From Chthonomonas sp. UBA2017 (GTDB taxonomy: Bacteria > Armatimonadota > Fimbriimonadia > Fimbriimonadales > Fimbriimonadaceae), in contig DDCB01000008.1 in assembly GCA_002335425.1 (NCBI GenBank), positions 1 through 64,000 on the forward strand: a DNA stretch of 64,000 bases, given 5' to 3'. The position numbers were made by a program, and so were the translations under genes. Below are positions 1 to 9,425 of this stretch, in pieces (position 1 is the stretch's first letter; every line of letters starts with the position of its first letter). The notes beneath the pieces are model-generated. The model saw nothing but the letters and a program-made list of their open reading frames with translations, had not been told where the DNA came from and ran no database searches.

Positions 1-1696
1 CGCCACGCATGCCACCGCCGCCCCCTCCGGCTCGGCCGCCGCCACCAGCGAGCCCGCCGCCTTGCTGGGCGGCTTGCATCTTCTCTTGAATCTCTCGAAT
101 TTGCGCCATGTTGATTTCGGCCACGACGACTGAGTCGCCCTCGGCCAGACCTTCGAGCACCTCGATGCCGTCATTGCCACGCTCACCGACCTTCACTGGG
201 CGACGGACCGGCTTGGCCCCCTTTTGCTCCACCAGCACATAGGCGCCTTGAGCGTCCATCTTGACCGCTTGGCTGGGAGCCAAAATCACGTCGTTCTTTT
301 CGAGCGTGATGAATTCGCACGTGGCGTTCATGCCCGGCAAAATCCTGATTTTGTAACCTGGGAGAACCTCGACTCGAACCTGGATGGCGGTGACATTACT
401 GACCGTCGTCGCCACGGGGTCGATTCGGACGACCTTTCCTTCGACCGCTTGACCGGGGAACGCTTCGACAAGTACCCGGACCTTTTGGTTCAGCATGACC
501 TGTCCGATGTCGGCCTCATCGACCGCACAATCGACAAAGAGGCGAGTCGTGTCGCTGATCTGGACGATGTTCGGGGCGTTGCTGATCGAGCTGGTGCCGG
601 GCGGGATGATGGTGCCCTCTTCAAGATATTTCACTGTCACCACGCCATCCCGAGGAGCCACAACCGTGGTCTCGTCCAGGTTCATCTTGGCGTTCTCCCA
701 GCTTGAGCGTGACCGGGTCACACTCGCCCGCGCGCTTTGGACTTGGGCTTGGCTCGTGTTGACCGTCATGCGGTCGGTCTGAGCCCGCTGCAGAGCGAGT
801 TCGGCTTGGCGAACGGCTTTACGCGCCTCGTCGAGCGAGCGAGCGCTCACGACATCGTTGCTCTGATTGGCCCGAGCTTGGGCAAGGCTGGCTTCAGCTT
901 GGCGAACCGACGCTTCCAGGCTCGCCTTTTGGGCAAGCAGTTCTTGCTCAAGGGTGGCCAGCCGCTGTTGGGCATTTCGGGACGCAGTTTGGGCGCTCGC
1001 CAAGTTGGACTGGGCTCGCTCCACAGCGGAAAGGCTGACGTAGCCCTTTTCAAACAAGTCTTGTTGCCGACGGGCTTCGCTCTCGGCCGCACTGAGAGCG
1101 GCGCGAGTTTGGTCGATCTGCCCTTGAACGTCGGTGCGTCGCTGAGGATCGGTGACGGTTTTGAACTCTCGCAAGTCCGCCTCGCGAGAGGCCAGAGCCG
1201 CTTCGGCATTCTGGATCGAGCTCGTTGTGAGCTTTGGCTGGGTCCGGAACTGTTCTTCGGCTTTGGCAAGCCGAGTCTTGGCAAGCTCAAGCGCGACTTG
1301 AGCATCTTGCACCTCAGTCGAGGTGTTTTGCTTTTGCATCGAAGCATTGGTCCGAGCGCGCTCAAGTTCGGCCTGGGCGGAGCTCAGGTCTGCGGTCGCC
1401 ACCTCCATCCGATTCATCATGTCGATCGTGTCGATCTTCGCAATGACGTCGCCCTTTTTCACTTGGGCTCCTTGCTCGACCAGAAGCTGGATGACTTTTC
1501 CGCCCGCCCGCGACCGAATATCGACGCTGGTCAGCGGCTTGACCTGACCCGAGGCGGAGATCGATCGGACGATATTGCCCCGCTCGATTTTGGCGTAGCG
1601 ATACTCGATTTCGGCACTTTCTGAGCGCTTGCAACCCGAACCGAGGGCCAGGGCCAACATGGCCAGCGAGACGAGAATGAGAGATCGTTTTTGCAT
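1..1696 (-). CDS. Periplasmic adaptor subunit of an efflux pump (HlyD/MacA-like lipoprotein), C-terminus cut by window edge
   Basis: Membrane-fusion (adaptor) protein linking an inner-membrane pump to the TolC-type protein encoded just upstream. The start is ATG at 1696, sharing one base with the upstream stop (TAATG). A lipoprotein signal ends in LALALGSGC (Cys22). The first half of the barrel-sandwich (lipoyl-like) domain lies at about 50-90 and the second half around VVAPRDGVVTVKY (344-354). Between them is an unusually long Ala/Gln/Glu/Arg-rich coiled coil (about 93-335). A beta-barrel region and a very Gly-rich tail follow. At least 565 residues are present and the frame is open to base 1. 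The pump gene itself would lie outside the window, so RND versus ABC partner cannot be decided. Confidence 0.9.
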   Translation of the reverse strand, partial: MQKRSLILVSLAMLALALGSGCKRSESAEIEYRYAKIERGNIVRSISASGQVKPLTSVDIRSRAGGKVIQLLVEQGAQVKKGDVIAKIDTIDMMNRMEVATADLSSAQAELERARTNASMQKQNTSTEVQDAQVALELAKTRLAKAEEQFRTQPKLTTSSIQNAEAALASREADLREFKTVTDPQRRTDVQGQIDQTRAALSAAESEARRQQDLFEKGYVSLSAVERAQSNLASAQTASRNAQQRLATLEQELLAQKASLEASVRQAEASLAQARANQSNDVVSARSLDEARKAVRQAELALQRAQTDRMTVNTSQAQVQSARASVTRSRSSWENAKMNLDETTVVAPRDGVVTVKYLEEGTIIPPGTSSISNAPNIVQISDTTRLFVDCAVDEADIGQVMLNQKVRVLVEAFPGQAVEGKVVRIDPVATTVSNVTAIQVRVEVLPGYKIRILPGMNATCEFITLEKNDVILAPSQAVKMDAQGAYVLVEQKGAKPVRRPVKVGERGNDGIEVLEGLAEGDSVVVAEINMAQIREIQEKMQAAQQGGGLAGGGGRAGGGGGGMRG

Positions 1697-3078
1697 TATT
1701 CTTCTTCACCCGGCAACGGCTCGCCGGTCACCAAACGGAGACGAATTTCGGAAATCAACCAATCGTATCGAGCTTCCACGGCGTTCGACTCCGCGGTCAC
1801 GAGACTGATTTGTGCAGTGAGGACAGCGATGACGTCGCCCGCACCGAGACGCTGCGCTTCGATCGCGGCCTCATAGTTCTCTTGGGCCGCTTTGAGGGCC
1901 GCCTCGCTTGCGGCGAGACGTTCGAGGTTCACCCGGACCTCAGAGTATGCGGCCTCAATCTCCGCTCGGGCGTCCAGCAGGTCTTGCTCGTAGTTGGCTT
2001 CTTGCGCCTTCAGCGAAAACCTCTGGCTTCGAACTCGCTCTTTCGATCGAAACCCGTCAAAGAGCGGCATCGAGGCCTCGAAGGCTAGTGCGCTACGCTC
2101 CGAAACACCCGGCGCAAACGCCTTTCGAAACTGAAGATCGAGATTCCAAGTGACGCCCGACTGAATTTCCGTCAACCTCAAATTCGATCGAGATGCGTCG
2201 ATCCGCTTGCGGGCGGCGGCGAGGTCGGCTCGATTTTGGAACCCGCGCTGGATGGCTTGCTCCAAGGTCTCGTCCGCGGGCGGCGCGGCTTCGGCCGCGA
2301 CCGATTGGAGCTCAGGGCTCGCACTCGGGACCGACCAACCGATGACTGCTTTGAGATCGGCCATCGCATTACGCTCTCGCGATTGAGCTTGGAGCACGCT
2401 CGCTCGGGCATTCAGGGCGTCAGCGCGAGCCTGAAGAATGTCTTTTGCGGGCGCGTCGCCCACTTGAACCCGGGCTTCGGTGGCCTTGAGAATCTCACTC
2501 GCCCGCTTCTCTTGGGCCAGCTGCACGCGGAGAAGCTCATTCGCACGAAGTGCGTTCAGGTATCGGTCGTGAACTTGAAAGAGCACTTGGCGCAAGGAGT
2601 TCAAGGCACTTTGCTCGCTCGACTCGGCCGACTTGCGGCTGCTCGAAAGAGTGGCCAGCCTCTCGCCGCTATCTAAAATTCGCCATCCGGCGGTGATGTC
2701 GAACGAATCGTCCGCCCCGCTGCCCGACCCCGTGGCCCCGCCAGTTCCGGTCTGAAATCGCGTTCGGGTCGAGTCGTATCGGTACACCGGCGTGAGAGTC
2801 GGCAGGAAGCTTCCCAGCGAGCCTGCAACCTCGCTCCGAGCAGACTTCAGATTGAACACCGCCGCTTGAAGCGTGCCGTTCCTGGCCTTCGCCATCGAGA
2901 GAGCTTGGTCAAGAGTAAGAGTTTCTGCTCTTAAAGCTGCACACAGCGCGAAAAAGCCGATCGCCAAACCGAGTCCCCGGCGTGGCTTTGAATTCACAGC
3001 CTGACGGATTTGCCGAGCCGATTTCGCCCCGGAGTGATGGAATGATGACTCAAAATGATGCATGAACCCTATTGCCAT
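1696..3078 (-). CDS. TolC-family outer-membrane efflux protein
   Basis: Outer-membrane channel of a tripartite efflux or secretion system, co-transcribed with the adaptor downstream. It has a signal peptide (RRGLGLAIGFFALCAALRA, then ETLTLDQAL). The mature protein shows the two long Ala/Gln/Arg-rich helical repeats and short beta segments of the family, for example ARNGTLQAAVFNLKSAR near the start and AIEAQRLGAGDVIAVLTAQ near the end. About 460 residues is normal for TolC proteins. The frame is open further upstream to 3177, but that part is Cys/His-rich and does not look like a leader. ATG at 3078 or 3063 is preferred; neither has a clear Shine-Dalgarno, so the exact start is uncertain. Confidence 0.9.
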   Translation of the reverse strand: MAIGFMHHFESSFHHSGAKSARQIRQAVNSKPRRGLGLAIGFFALCAALRAETLTLDQALSMAKARNGTLQAAVFNLKSARSEVAGSLGSFLPTLTPVYRYDSTRTRFQTGTGGATGSGSGADDSFDITAGWRILDSGERLATLSSSRKSAESSEQSALNSLRQVLFQVHDRYLNALRANELLRVQLAQEKRASEILKATEARVQVGDAPAKDILQARADALNARASVLQAQSRERNAMADLKAVIGWSVPSASPELQSVAAEAAPPADETLEQAIQRGFQNRADLAAARKRIDASRSNLRLTEIQSGVTWNLDLQFRKAFAPGVSERSALAFEASMPLFDGFRSKERVRSQRFSLKAQEANYEQDLLDARAEIEAAYSEVRVNLERLAASEAALKAAQENYEAAIEAQRLGAGDVIAVLTAQISLVTAESNAVEARYDWLISEIRLRLVTGEPLPGEEE

Positions 3079-3158
3079 ACGTGTGCTCACGCAAAAATTG
3101 CACCTAGGTTTCGATAAAAAGAGCGGATGATCAGTAAATTGGGGACATCCGAACAAGA

Positions 3159-3164
3159 TACAAT
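3159..3164 (+). promoter_or_regulatory. Putative -10 element of a leaderless promoter for the aldolase gene
   Basis: TACAAT (5/6 match to the sigma-70 -10 consensus) ends 6 nt before the ATG at 3171, so transcription would begin at or next to the start codon. No convincing -35 is seen at 17 nt. The same placement occurs before three other genes in the window (blaI-like, VOC and the lipoprotein gene at 34919). Confidence 0.4.
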
Positions 3165-3170
3165 GAGGAC

Positions 3171-4256
<1,086 letters not shown>

Positions 4257-4262
4257 CCCCGG

Positions 4263-5516
4263 TCAATCGGCGAGCAGAAGCTTCGGCAGTTCGTCGGCCG
4301 TGGTCTGGGTCGGGTTCGCCAAGTTGCGAAGGTCTCCCAAAAGAGGCGCAACTTGGCGAGCTTGCCATTTGCGGGGAATCGAAAAAGCCAGACGTCCCGA
4401 CGGATTCCAAACCAACCAAGCTCGCTGGCCGCTCGCCATCTTGAGGCCGACGACCCACGTGCCGCCCGGCTCCGTCCGAGCCCCGATCACTGTCGCGCCG
4501 ACCAGCCATCCATAGACTCGTGAATAGGCCTGGGCGGCCTGATTCGGGGTGACCATGTCTTCTCCGACTAACGGGACGCCCGTGTGAGTTCGGTTGTCCC
4601 ACGAGTACCAATAGAACCGCTCGACGCCGTTGAGCCAATACAGGACCAGAGCCCGCGCCAGGATGCCAGCCCCCTTTTCACCCTCGTAGACCGTCCGTGG
4701 ACTCCGCCCAACGGTGCTCTCGGTATTCCAAAGCGGGAGGTGTTGCAAATTATGTTGGCGGAGCAGGGCTCGGATCCGCTCGATAGTCGCACGTGCTTCC
4801 TCAGGCTGGGCGAGTTCAGGCAGGTAGAGGTGGTATCCGATGACATCGACAAATCTTCCGCCACCGGCCGCGAGGAACTTTTGGAACCAAGCTTCCCCAA
4901 TGCCCGAGGGGCTCGGACTGACGAGGGTGATCGACGGGTCGATTTTCTTGAGCTCATAGCGCGCGATCTGAGTCATTTCGATCAGCTTCTCGATGCTGCC
5001 GGTCCAGAATCCGGGTGCATCTGGCTCATTCCAAACCTCGTAGGTTTGAACCAAGCCCTTGTATCGCTGGCCCAAGGTTCGGACATAGAGCCGCCAGTCG
5101 TCGATCTGGGCGGGCTCGCTCGGCCCACCCGCCATATACGGCCCGTAAGCCGAGCGATCTTGAGGGCGCGCCGCCGCCCAAGCCGGCGTGTGCCCCAAAG
5201 TCACCAAGACATCGATGCCTCGGGCCCGGCTCATGAGGATCATCTGGTCAAGGCGAGTGAAGTCCCATCGGCCGCGCTCGGGTTGGACCTGCGCCCAACG
5301 GGTCCCGAACGAATCGTGGCTCCGATAGGCCCCGAAGCTCAGATCGGGCCACGGGCGAGTATGGCCAGCGTGATGGAGGTGCATCCCGAAGTAGGTCGCC
5401 GGAATCGGCTGAGACGGGATGGGGAGCCCGGCGGCCGCGTCGGGGGCGGAGCTCCCCCCGCAGGCGATCAAACCGCCCAAAAGGGCGAGACCCAGAGATC
5501 CCAAGAGGCGACTCAG
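4263..5516 (-). CDS. Clan-A glycoside hydrolase lipoprotein (GH39/GH5-like)
   Basis: Predicted secreted glycosidase with a TIM-barrel fold, 417 aa. Acid/base Glu164 is in VWNEP and the probable nucleophile Glu266 is in LWNTES, the spacing expected for clan GH-A; GYHLYLP and a Trp-rich YWYSWDN segment also fit. The lipobox is GGLIAC (Cys19). The best start is a CTG at 5514-5516 that overlaps the rodA stop as CTGA, seven bases after GGAGG; it gives MSRLLGSLGLALLGG, a good signal sequence. A GTG about 20 codons upstream inside rodA lacks a Shine-Dalgarno and would give an odd leader. The substrate is unknown. Confidence 0.82.
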   Translation of the reverse strand: MSRLLGSLGLALLGGLIACGGSSAPDAAAGLPIPSQPIPATYFGMHLHHAGHTRPWPDLSFGAYRSHDSFGTRWAQVQPERGRWDFTRLDQMILMSRARGIDVLVTLGHTPAWAAARPQDRSAYGPYMAGGPSEPAQIDDWRLYVRTLGQRYKGLVQTYEVWNEPDAPGFWTGSIEKLIEMTQIARYELKKIDPSITLVSPSPSGIGEAWFQKFLAAGGGRFVDVIGYHLYLPELAQPEEARATIERIRALLRQHNLQHLPLWNTESTVGRSPRTVYEGEKGAGILARALVLYWLNGVERFYWYSWDNRTHTGVPLVGEDMVTPNQAAQAYSRVYGWLVGATVIGARTEPGGTWVVGLKMASGQRAWLVWNPSGRLAFSIPRKWQARQVAPLLGDLRNLANPTQTTADELPKLLLAD

Positions 5517-6631
5517 AACATTCCCTCCTCGCCTTGGCGACTGAGTTGCAAAAGGAGCCCGACGCACGCACAGCAAAGCCAGAGCGCCGTCCCTCCGAAG
5601 CTTAAGAATGGCAACCACAGGCCCACCACGGGCGTGATCGACAGATTCATCCCGAGGTTCAGGACCGTATGAAAGCCGAGGACGGCAAAGATTCCCGCCG
5701 CCACCGCTCGCTTGTAGGGGTCGGACGTCCGGACCATCAGCCACCAAATTCGACCGAAAAAGAGCGAAAATGCACTGATCAGAAGCGTCATTCCCATGAG
5801 GCCGCCTTCTTCGCCGATGGTGGTCACGACGAAGTCGGTCTCTTGCTCGGGGATGTAGCCTCCGCGCTTCTGCTCCCCTTGACCGTAGCCGGTCCCGAGG
5901 ACTCCACCTTCGGCAAAGGCGATCGCCGCTCGGTGCTGCTGGTAGGCGTTGGTCTTGTTGTCGCCTCGAAGAAGGCCTTCGACGCGCTCGCGCTGGTAGC
6001 CAAGCATCACCGCCGGGATCGCCAGCGCCCCAAGGCCGATGAACGCCACGATCCAGCGCCAACGAACCCCGGTCACGACCGAAATCGCCAGCCAGCTCAC
6101 AAAAAGAACGAGCGTCGCGCCCAAGTGGGGCTGGAAGAACACCAAAAGCGCCGGAGGCAAAACCCAGAGAAGAGACCGAAGAAACGTGCCAAGCGAGCGG
6201 ATCTGGTCTTGGGCCGAAACCAAGACCTGTGCGATCATCAGGACCATGACGAGCTTCGCCATCTCGCTCGGTTGGAATTCGATCGGTCCAAACTGAATCC
6301 ACCGCTGGGCTCCTCCCCGGGTTTGGCCCGCGAATTCGACAAGCAAGAGGAGAACGAGATTGAGCCCGTACAGCGGCAGGGCGAGCTTGCGCCAGGTGGT
6401 CAGCGGAACCCAAAAAAATGCGGCAAAAAAGAACATCCCGATCCCCAGCCGAATCACATGATTCTTGAAGATGGCTTGCTGACCGGGCTGGTCCTGGGCG
6501 ATGCTGTAAAGGGCCATGAGCCCGAAGACCAGAAGGACCACCGTGCTCAAAATGAGCCACCCGTCATATCCGGCGAGCCGCTTGCGTCGCTCGGTGGTCG
6601 GGAGAGCGGGCGACCGCTGCAGCCGAATCAT
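5513..6631 (-). CDS. rodA: RodA-type peptidoglycan glycosyltransferase (FtsW/RodA/SpoVE family)
   Basis: Integral-membrane SEDS glycan polymerase for cell-wall elongation, 372 aa with about ten hydrophobic segments. Signature regions are GGAQRWIQFGPIEFQPSE followed by a Lys (the catalytic loop), GYGQGEQKRGGYIPEQETDF and FLSFGGTALW. The short length, without a long N-terminal extension, fits RodA better than FtsW. It begins 3 bp after the lipoprotein gene at 6635-7288 and is coupled to the glycosidase gene by a CTGA overlap. No pbp2, mreB or mreC is adjacent, unlike the usual elongasome operon. Confidence 0.95.
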   Translation of the reverse strand: MIRLQRSPALPTTERRKRLAGYDGWLILSTVVLLVFGLMALYSIAQDQPGQQAIFKNHVIRLGIGMFFFAAFFWVPLTTWRKLALPLYGLNLVLLLLVEFAGQTRGGAQRWIQFGPIEFQPSEMAKLVMVLMIAQVLVSAQDQIRSLGTFLRSLLWVLPPALLVFFQPHLGATLVLFVSWLAISVVTGVRWRWIVAFIGLGALAIPAVMLGYQRERVEGLLRGDNKTNAYQQHRAAIAFAEGGVLGTGYGQGEQKRGGYIPEQETDFVVTTIGEEGGLMGMTLLISAFSLFFGRIWWLMVRTSDPYKRAVAAGIFAVLGFHTVLNLGMNLSITPVVGLWLPFLSFGGTALWLCCACVGLLLQLSRQGEEGMF

Positions 6632-6634
6632 CGC

Positions 6635-7288
6635 CTACTCCGCCACAGGCTCGCGGGTCGAGCTGGAGCCAAACTCTCGTTTGACCAGTCCGGCTCGTTG
6701 AGCGAACCAAAAGGAGAGATGTCGCTCGGCCGCGCTCGGGCCGCCGCTTTCGATCTCAAGTTTCACTCGGACGAGGACGGAAGAGTAAGGCCCCCCCGGG
6801 ACGTTGAGCGTGACGCCTTCGGAGGTGACTTGGGCCGAGGCTTGGCGCGGGGGGGTCGGGCCGGAGGCCATTTTTCCGGACCAGTCCCAGCTGCGGCCCG
6901 CCGACATGGGGAATCGCAAGATCGGAATCGGCGGGGTGAAGCTCTCGCCGCTCGCGTTGCGCAAGAGCAGCTCGCTGGGCCCCAACTCGTAAATCTCTTC
7001 TTCGATCTGCTGGCCGCTCGCCAACAGGAGGTAGTGAATCTCGGAGCCTTTCTGCTTCAACTGAAGTTCAATCGGGATCACCGTTCCCGCCAGAATCAAT
7101 TGGCCTTGGGTATAGGGCAGAGCATCGAGCTTCAGATCGGCTGCGGATTCGAGCGTGAGGATGCGTGCCGCCGGCGGCTCCTGCTGGGCCGCGACGTCAA
7201 CGGACCCTTTTTTGACCAGACAACCGGCCCCGAGGACGATCAACGCCAAGAGGGCGATCTTCCCACTCCAACGGCTGAACGGACTCAG
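6635..7288 (-). CDS. Lipoprotein, fourth member of a local secreted-protein family, CTG start
   Basis: Unknown function, 217 aa. Starting at CTG 7286-7288 gives MSPFSRWSGKIALLALIVL and the lipobox LGAGC (Cys23). This CTG overlaps the upstream stop as CTGA and lies 8 nt behind AAGGGG. No ATG, GTG or TTG precedes it in frame before a stop, and the first TTG downstream (7249) would remove the charged n-region. The protein carries the family pattern, ILRFPMSAGRSWDW then RAGLVKREFG, shared with the three genes upstream and with the tail of the M56 protease at 41241-43478. It lies 3 bp before rodA. Confidence 0.75.
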   Translation of the reverse strand: MSPFSRWSGKIALLALIVLGAGCLVKKGSVDVAAQQEPPAARILTLESAADLKLDALPYTQGQLILAGTVIPIELQLKQKGSEIHYLLLASGQQIEEEIYELGPSELLLRNASGESFTPPIPILRFPMSAGRSWDWSGKMASGPTPPRQASAQVTSEGVTLNVPGGPYSSVLVRVKLEIESGGPSAAERHLSFWFAQRAGLVKREFGSSSTREPVAE

Positions 7289-7911
7289 TGGCTCGACCCC
7301 TTGGGCAATGTGAGGCCGATGAGCTTTCGCTCCCGAACTTGCTTTTGCGAGCCCATCACAGTCGTATCTTTGGCCTCGATCAACCCGATCCCTTTTCCGT
7401 AGCGGGCGATCCGCTCCGTCCGGACTTGTCCAGGACCGTCGACCCCGATGGTTCCGGTGAGCTTGACTTCAAGGGTCTCCACCGACTGCCCCAAAACTCT
7501 CGCGCTCCGGCCGAGCTTTGCTTCGCCTTGCAAGCGATGGGGCGACGGTTCGGGGGTGTAGTTGGTGGTCGTTTCGAAGTTCCACGTGGCTCGATCGGTG
7601 TTCGCCCCGACGACGACGGGATAAGGGGGCTCGAAAGGCTTTCGAGGATCGATCGCCACCATCAGAACTCGATTGTCTTGGATTCGATAGTACAGAGTCT
7701 CGGCGAGCTGACCTTGGATGCGGGTCTCGATGGGGGTCGCTTCGACCTCGCCGACCCGCATGACCGGGTTCGCGACTTCAACGACTTCAAATCGAGAGCG
7801 TCCGGACTTTTCTTCGAATCGCCAAACCGTTCCCGGCTTCATCGGGAAGAACTCTTCGACCGAGATCGACCGCGTCTGCAAGGCCAGGCTCAGGGTCAAT
7901 CCGAGAATCAT
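7285..7911 (-). CDS. Secreted protein of the FPxxxGxxW / GxGLxK family
   Basis: Unknown function, 208 aa. ATG 7911 overlaps the previous stop (ATGA); in-frame sequence upstream of it is antisense-like and rejected. A short hydrophobic leader (MILGLTLSLALQ) precedes the pattern EEFFPMKPGTVWRF, which matches NLFPMTVGSQWVY in the lipoprotein encoded at 8697-9425. Near the end GKGIGLIEAKD corresponds to DIGLVKM and EGLVRV in the siblings. It has no lipobox, so it is probably periplasmic or secreted. Predicted all-beta by its alternating pattern. It ends in the CTGA overlap with the next gene. Confidence 0.75.
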   Translation of the reverse strand: MILGLTLSLALQTRSISVEEFFPMKPGTVWRFEEKSGRSRFEVVEVANPVMRVGEVEATPIETRIQGQLAETLYYRIQDNRVLMVAIDPRKPFEPPYPVVVGANTDRATWNFETTTNYTPEPSPHRLQGEAKLGRSARVLGQSVETLEVKLTGTIGVDGPGQVRTERIARYGKGIGLIEAKDTTVMGSQKQVRERKLIGLTLPKGSSH

Positions 7912-8687
7912 GCCGGTTTTTTCAGGAGCACGAGCTCGACTTGGTTCTTTTGGGTGCCCATGTTGGCCACCGACGTCATCTTCACCAGGCCGATGTCTCG
8001 CACGAGCCAAGACCGGGTTTGAATCGTCCCTCGGGTGGCCTCCGACTCAAATTGCCCGTCGACGGTGACCAAGATCGCCTGAAACTCGCCGGCGGGGGTT
8101 GTGACTTTTTCTTCTCGGACCGCCTTATAGGTCGCCTTGAACTTCATGGTCGTTCCCGAGTCGCCGAACTCCATGTCGTTGGCGATATTCCAGCTCGAAC
8201 CGACTTGAAAATTCGGAATGATCTCCAGAACTGGGGTCTTGGGGTTCATGCCTTGTTGACGAACCGTCCAAACGCCGTACTTGTCGAGCTTCATTTCTGA
8301 ATTCCCCAGGCGGCCCAGCCCACCAGAGCGAGTGATCATCAGCTCGACGCGGTCGTCCGAAACTTGAGCGATTCGGACTTGTTGTTCCCCTTCGACGGGT
8401 TCACTTTCTCCTTCGCGAAATCGGTACGTGAGTGACTGGGTGTGGTTTAAGCCGTAGTAGCGGGCGCCCTCATGCAGTAAGACCGCGGGCACCGCTTTCG
8501 GCTGCGCAGCTTGCTCCGTTTGAGCGGCATCCGACTCCTCGCCGGGCGATGCGGGAGCATCCGCGGTCGTTTCGGAGGGGGTCGTCGGAGCGGGAGACGT
8601 GCCGGCCTCGCGCTTCGGGGCCTGGCAACCCCCGAGGAGTGCCAAGCCCAGAGCGGCGATCAAGAACCGCGTGGTGAGAGAGTGCAT
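7908..8687 (-). CDS. Lipoprotein of the FPxxxGxxW / GxGLxK family
   Basis: Unknown function, 259 aa. The start is ATG 8687 with Shine-Dalgarno AAGGAGAT. Lipobox LALLGGC (Cys21) is followed by a Pro/Glu/Ala/Thr-rich linker (about 25-60). The beta domain contains IIPNFQVGSSWNIA, then TTPAGEFQAILVTVDG, and TRSWLVRDIGLVKM near the end, the layout of its neighbours. It lies 9 bp after the preceding lipoprotein gene and overlaps the next by ATGA, so the set is surely one transcript. Confidence 0.8.
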   Translation of the reverse strand: MHSLTTRFLIAALGLALLGGCQAPKREAGTSPAPTTPSETTADAPASPGEESDAAQTEQAAQPKAVPAVLLHEGARYYGLNHTQSLTYRFREGESEPVEGEQQVRIAQVSDDRVELMITRSGGLGRLGNSEMKLDKYGVWTVRQQGMNPKTPVLEIIPNFQVGSSWNIANDMEFGDSGTTMKFKATYKAVREEKVTTPAGEFQAILVTVDGQFESEATRGTIQTRSWLVRDIGLVKMTSVANMGTQKNQVELVLLKKPA

Positions 8688-8696
8688 ATCTCCTTA

Positions 8697-9425
8697 TTAC
8701 TTCAAAGTGGAGCTTTTTAGTCGCAATAACTGCACCGCGGTTTGACCATTTGGCGATGCGAGCTCTTGTCGAACCCGGACGAGACCCTCATTTGGCTTCC
8801 ACCACGACATTCCGATCATGCGCATGTCGACGCCTTGGGCACTGCGCCATGTCGTCATCGATTGGACGGCGATCGCCGAGACTCGACCAGTTTCGGTGTC
8901 CACTTCCTCTTCGCCCAGAATTCGCGATTTGACCTTCATTCGGCCGGTGCCGCCATCGGGCAGCGAACCGGTGCCTTCCCAAAGGAACGTCTTGCCCTTT
9001 TCGTACGGGAAGGAGAATTGGAGCTGAGGCGGGTTAAACAGGACGTTGTTCCGACCTGAACTGACTTGGTAAATGCCCTTGTCGTTGACCATCCAGATGG
9101 TCCGCTCTTGGACCTGGTCGTTTCGGATGATGTCGATTTCAGCTCGCTTGCCGCCGGGGACATCCTTGACGCTCTTGACCAGCAACGTGACCTCGCCCCG
9201 GTCACCGCCCGAGCCTTGAGGGCCCCGAACGGCGGCCTCGACCGTATAGACCCACTGGCTCCCCACGGTCATCGGGAAGAGGTTCTTTTCTTGGCCAGCT
9301 TGGAAATTGATGGGCTCGACCTTGGCCACAGGCTTGGCCTGATAGCCTTCGGACTTGTTTCCACAGCCCGCCGCAACGAGGCCGAGGGCCGCCGCACATG
9401 CGGCAAAGATATGGATAGGTTTCAA
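8697..9425 (-). CDS. Lipoprotein, first member of the FPxxxGxxW / GxGLxK cluster, TTG start
   Basis: Unknown function, 242 aa. The start is TTG 9423-9425 overlapping the upstream stop (TTGA), with a strong Shine-Dalgarno AAGGAGA 6 nt before it. Signal and lipobox are MKPIHIFAACAAALGLVAAGC (first residue read as Met; Cys21). Domain marks are NLFPMTVGSQWVYTVE, a second motif FSFPYEKGKTFLWEG, and PNEGLVRVRQE close to the C-terminus. It is the most complete member of the local family. An envelope role is likely from the lipobox and its place upstream of rodA, but is not shown. Confidence 0.8.
   Translation of the reverse strand: MKPIHIFAACAAALGLVAAGCGNKSEGYQAKPVAKVEPINFQAGQEKNLFPMTVGSQWVYTVEAAVRGPQGSGGDRGEVTLLVKSVKDVPGGKRAEIDIIRNDQVQERTIWMVNDKGIYQVSSGRNNVLFNPPQLQFSFPYEKGKTFLWEGTGSLPDGGTGRMKVKSRILGEEEVDTETGRVSAIAVQSMTTWRSAQGVDMRMIGMSWWKPNEGLVRVRQELASPNGQTAVQLLRLKSSTLK

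Noticed and set aside
5517..6560. Open frame continuing the glycosidase frame upstream through rodA
   Set aside because: It lies in another frame of the well-supported rodA gene, the translation is Arg/Pro/Gly-rich with no domain, and a good Shine-Dalgarno points to the start at 5516.
5669..7402. 577-codon open frame on the plus strand
   Set aside because: Antisense to rodA and two lipoprotein genes; the translation is highly charged and low in family-like structure, as expected from reverse reading of GC-rich genes.
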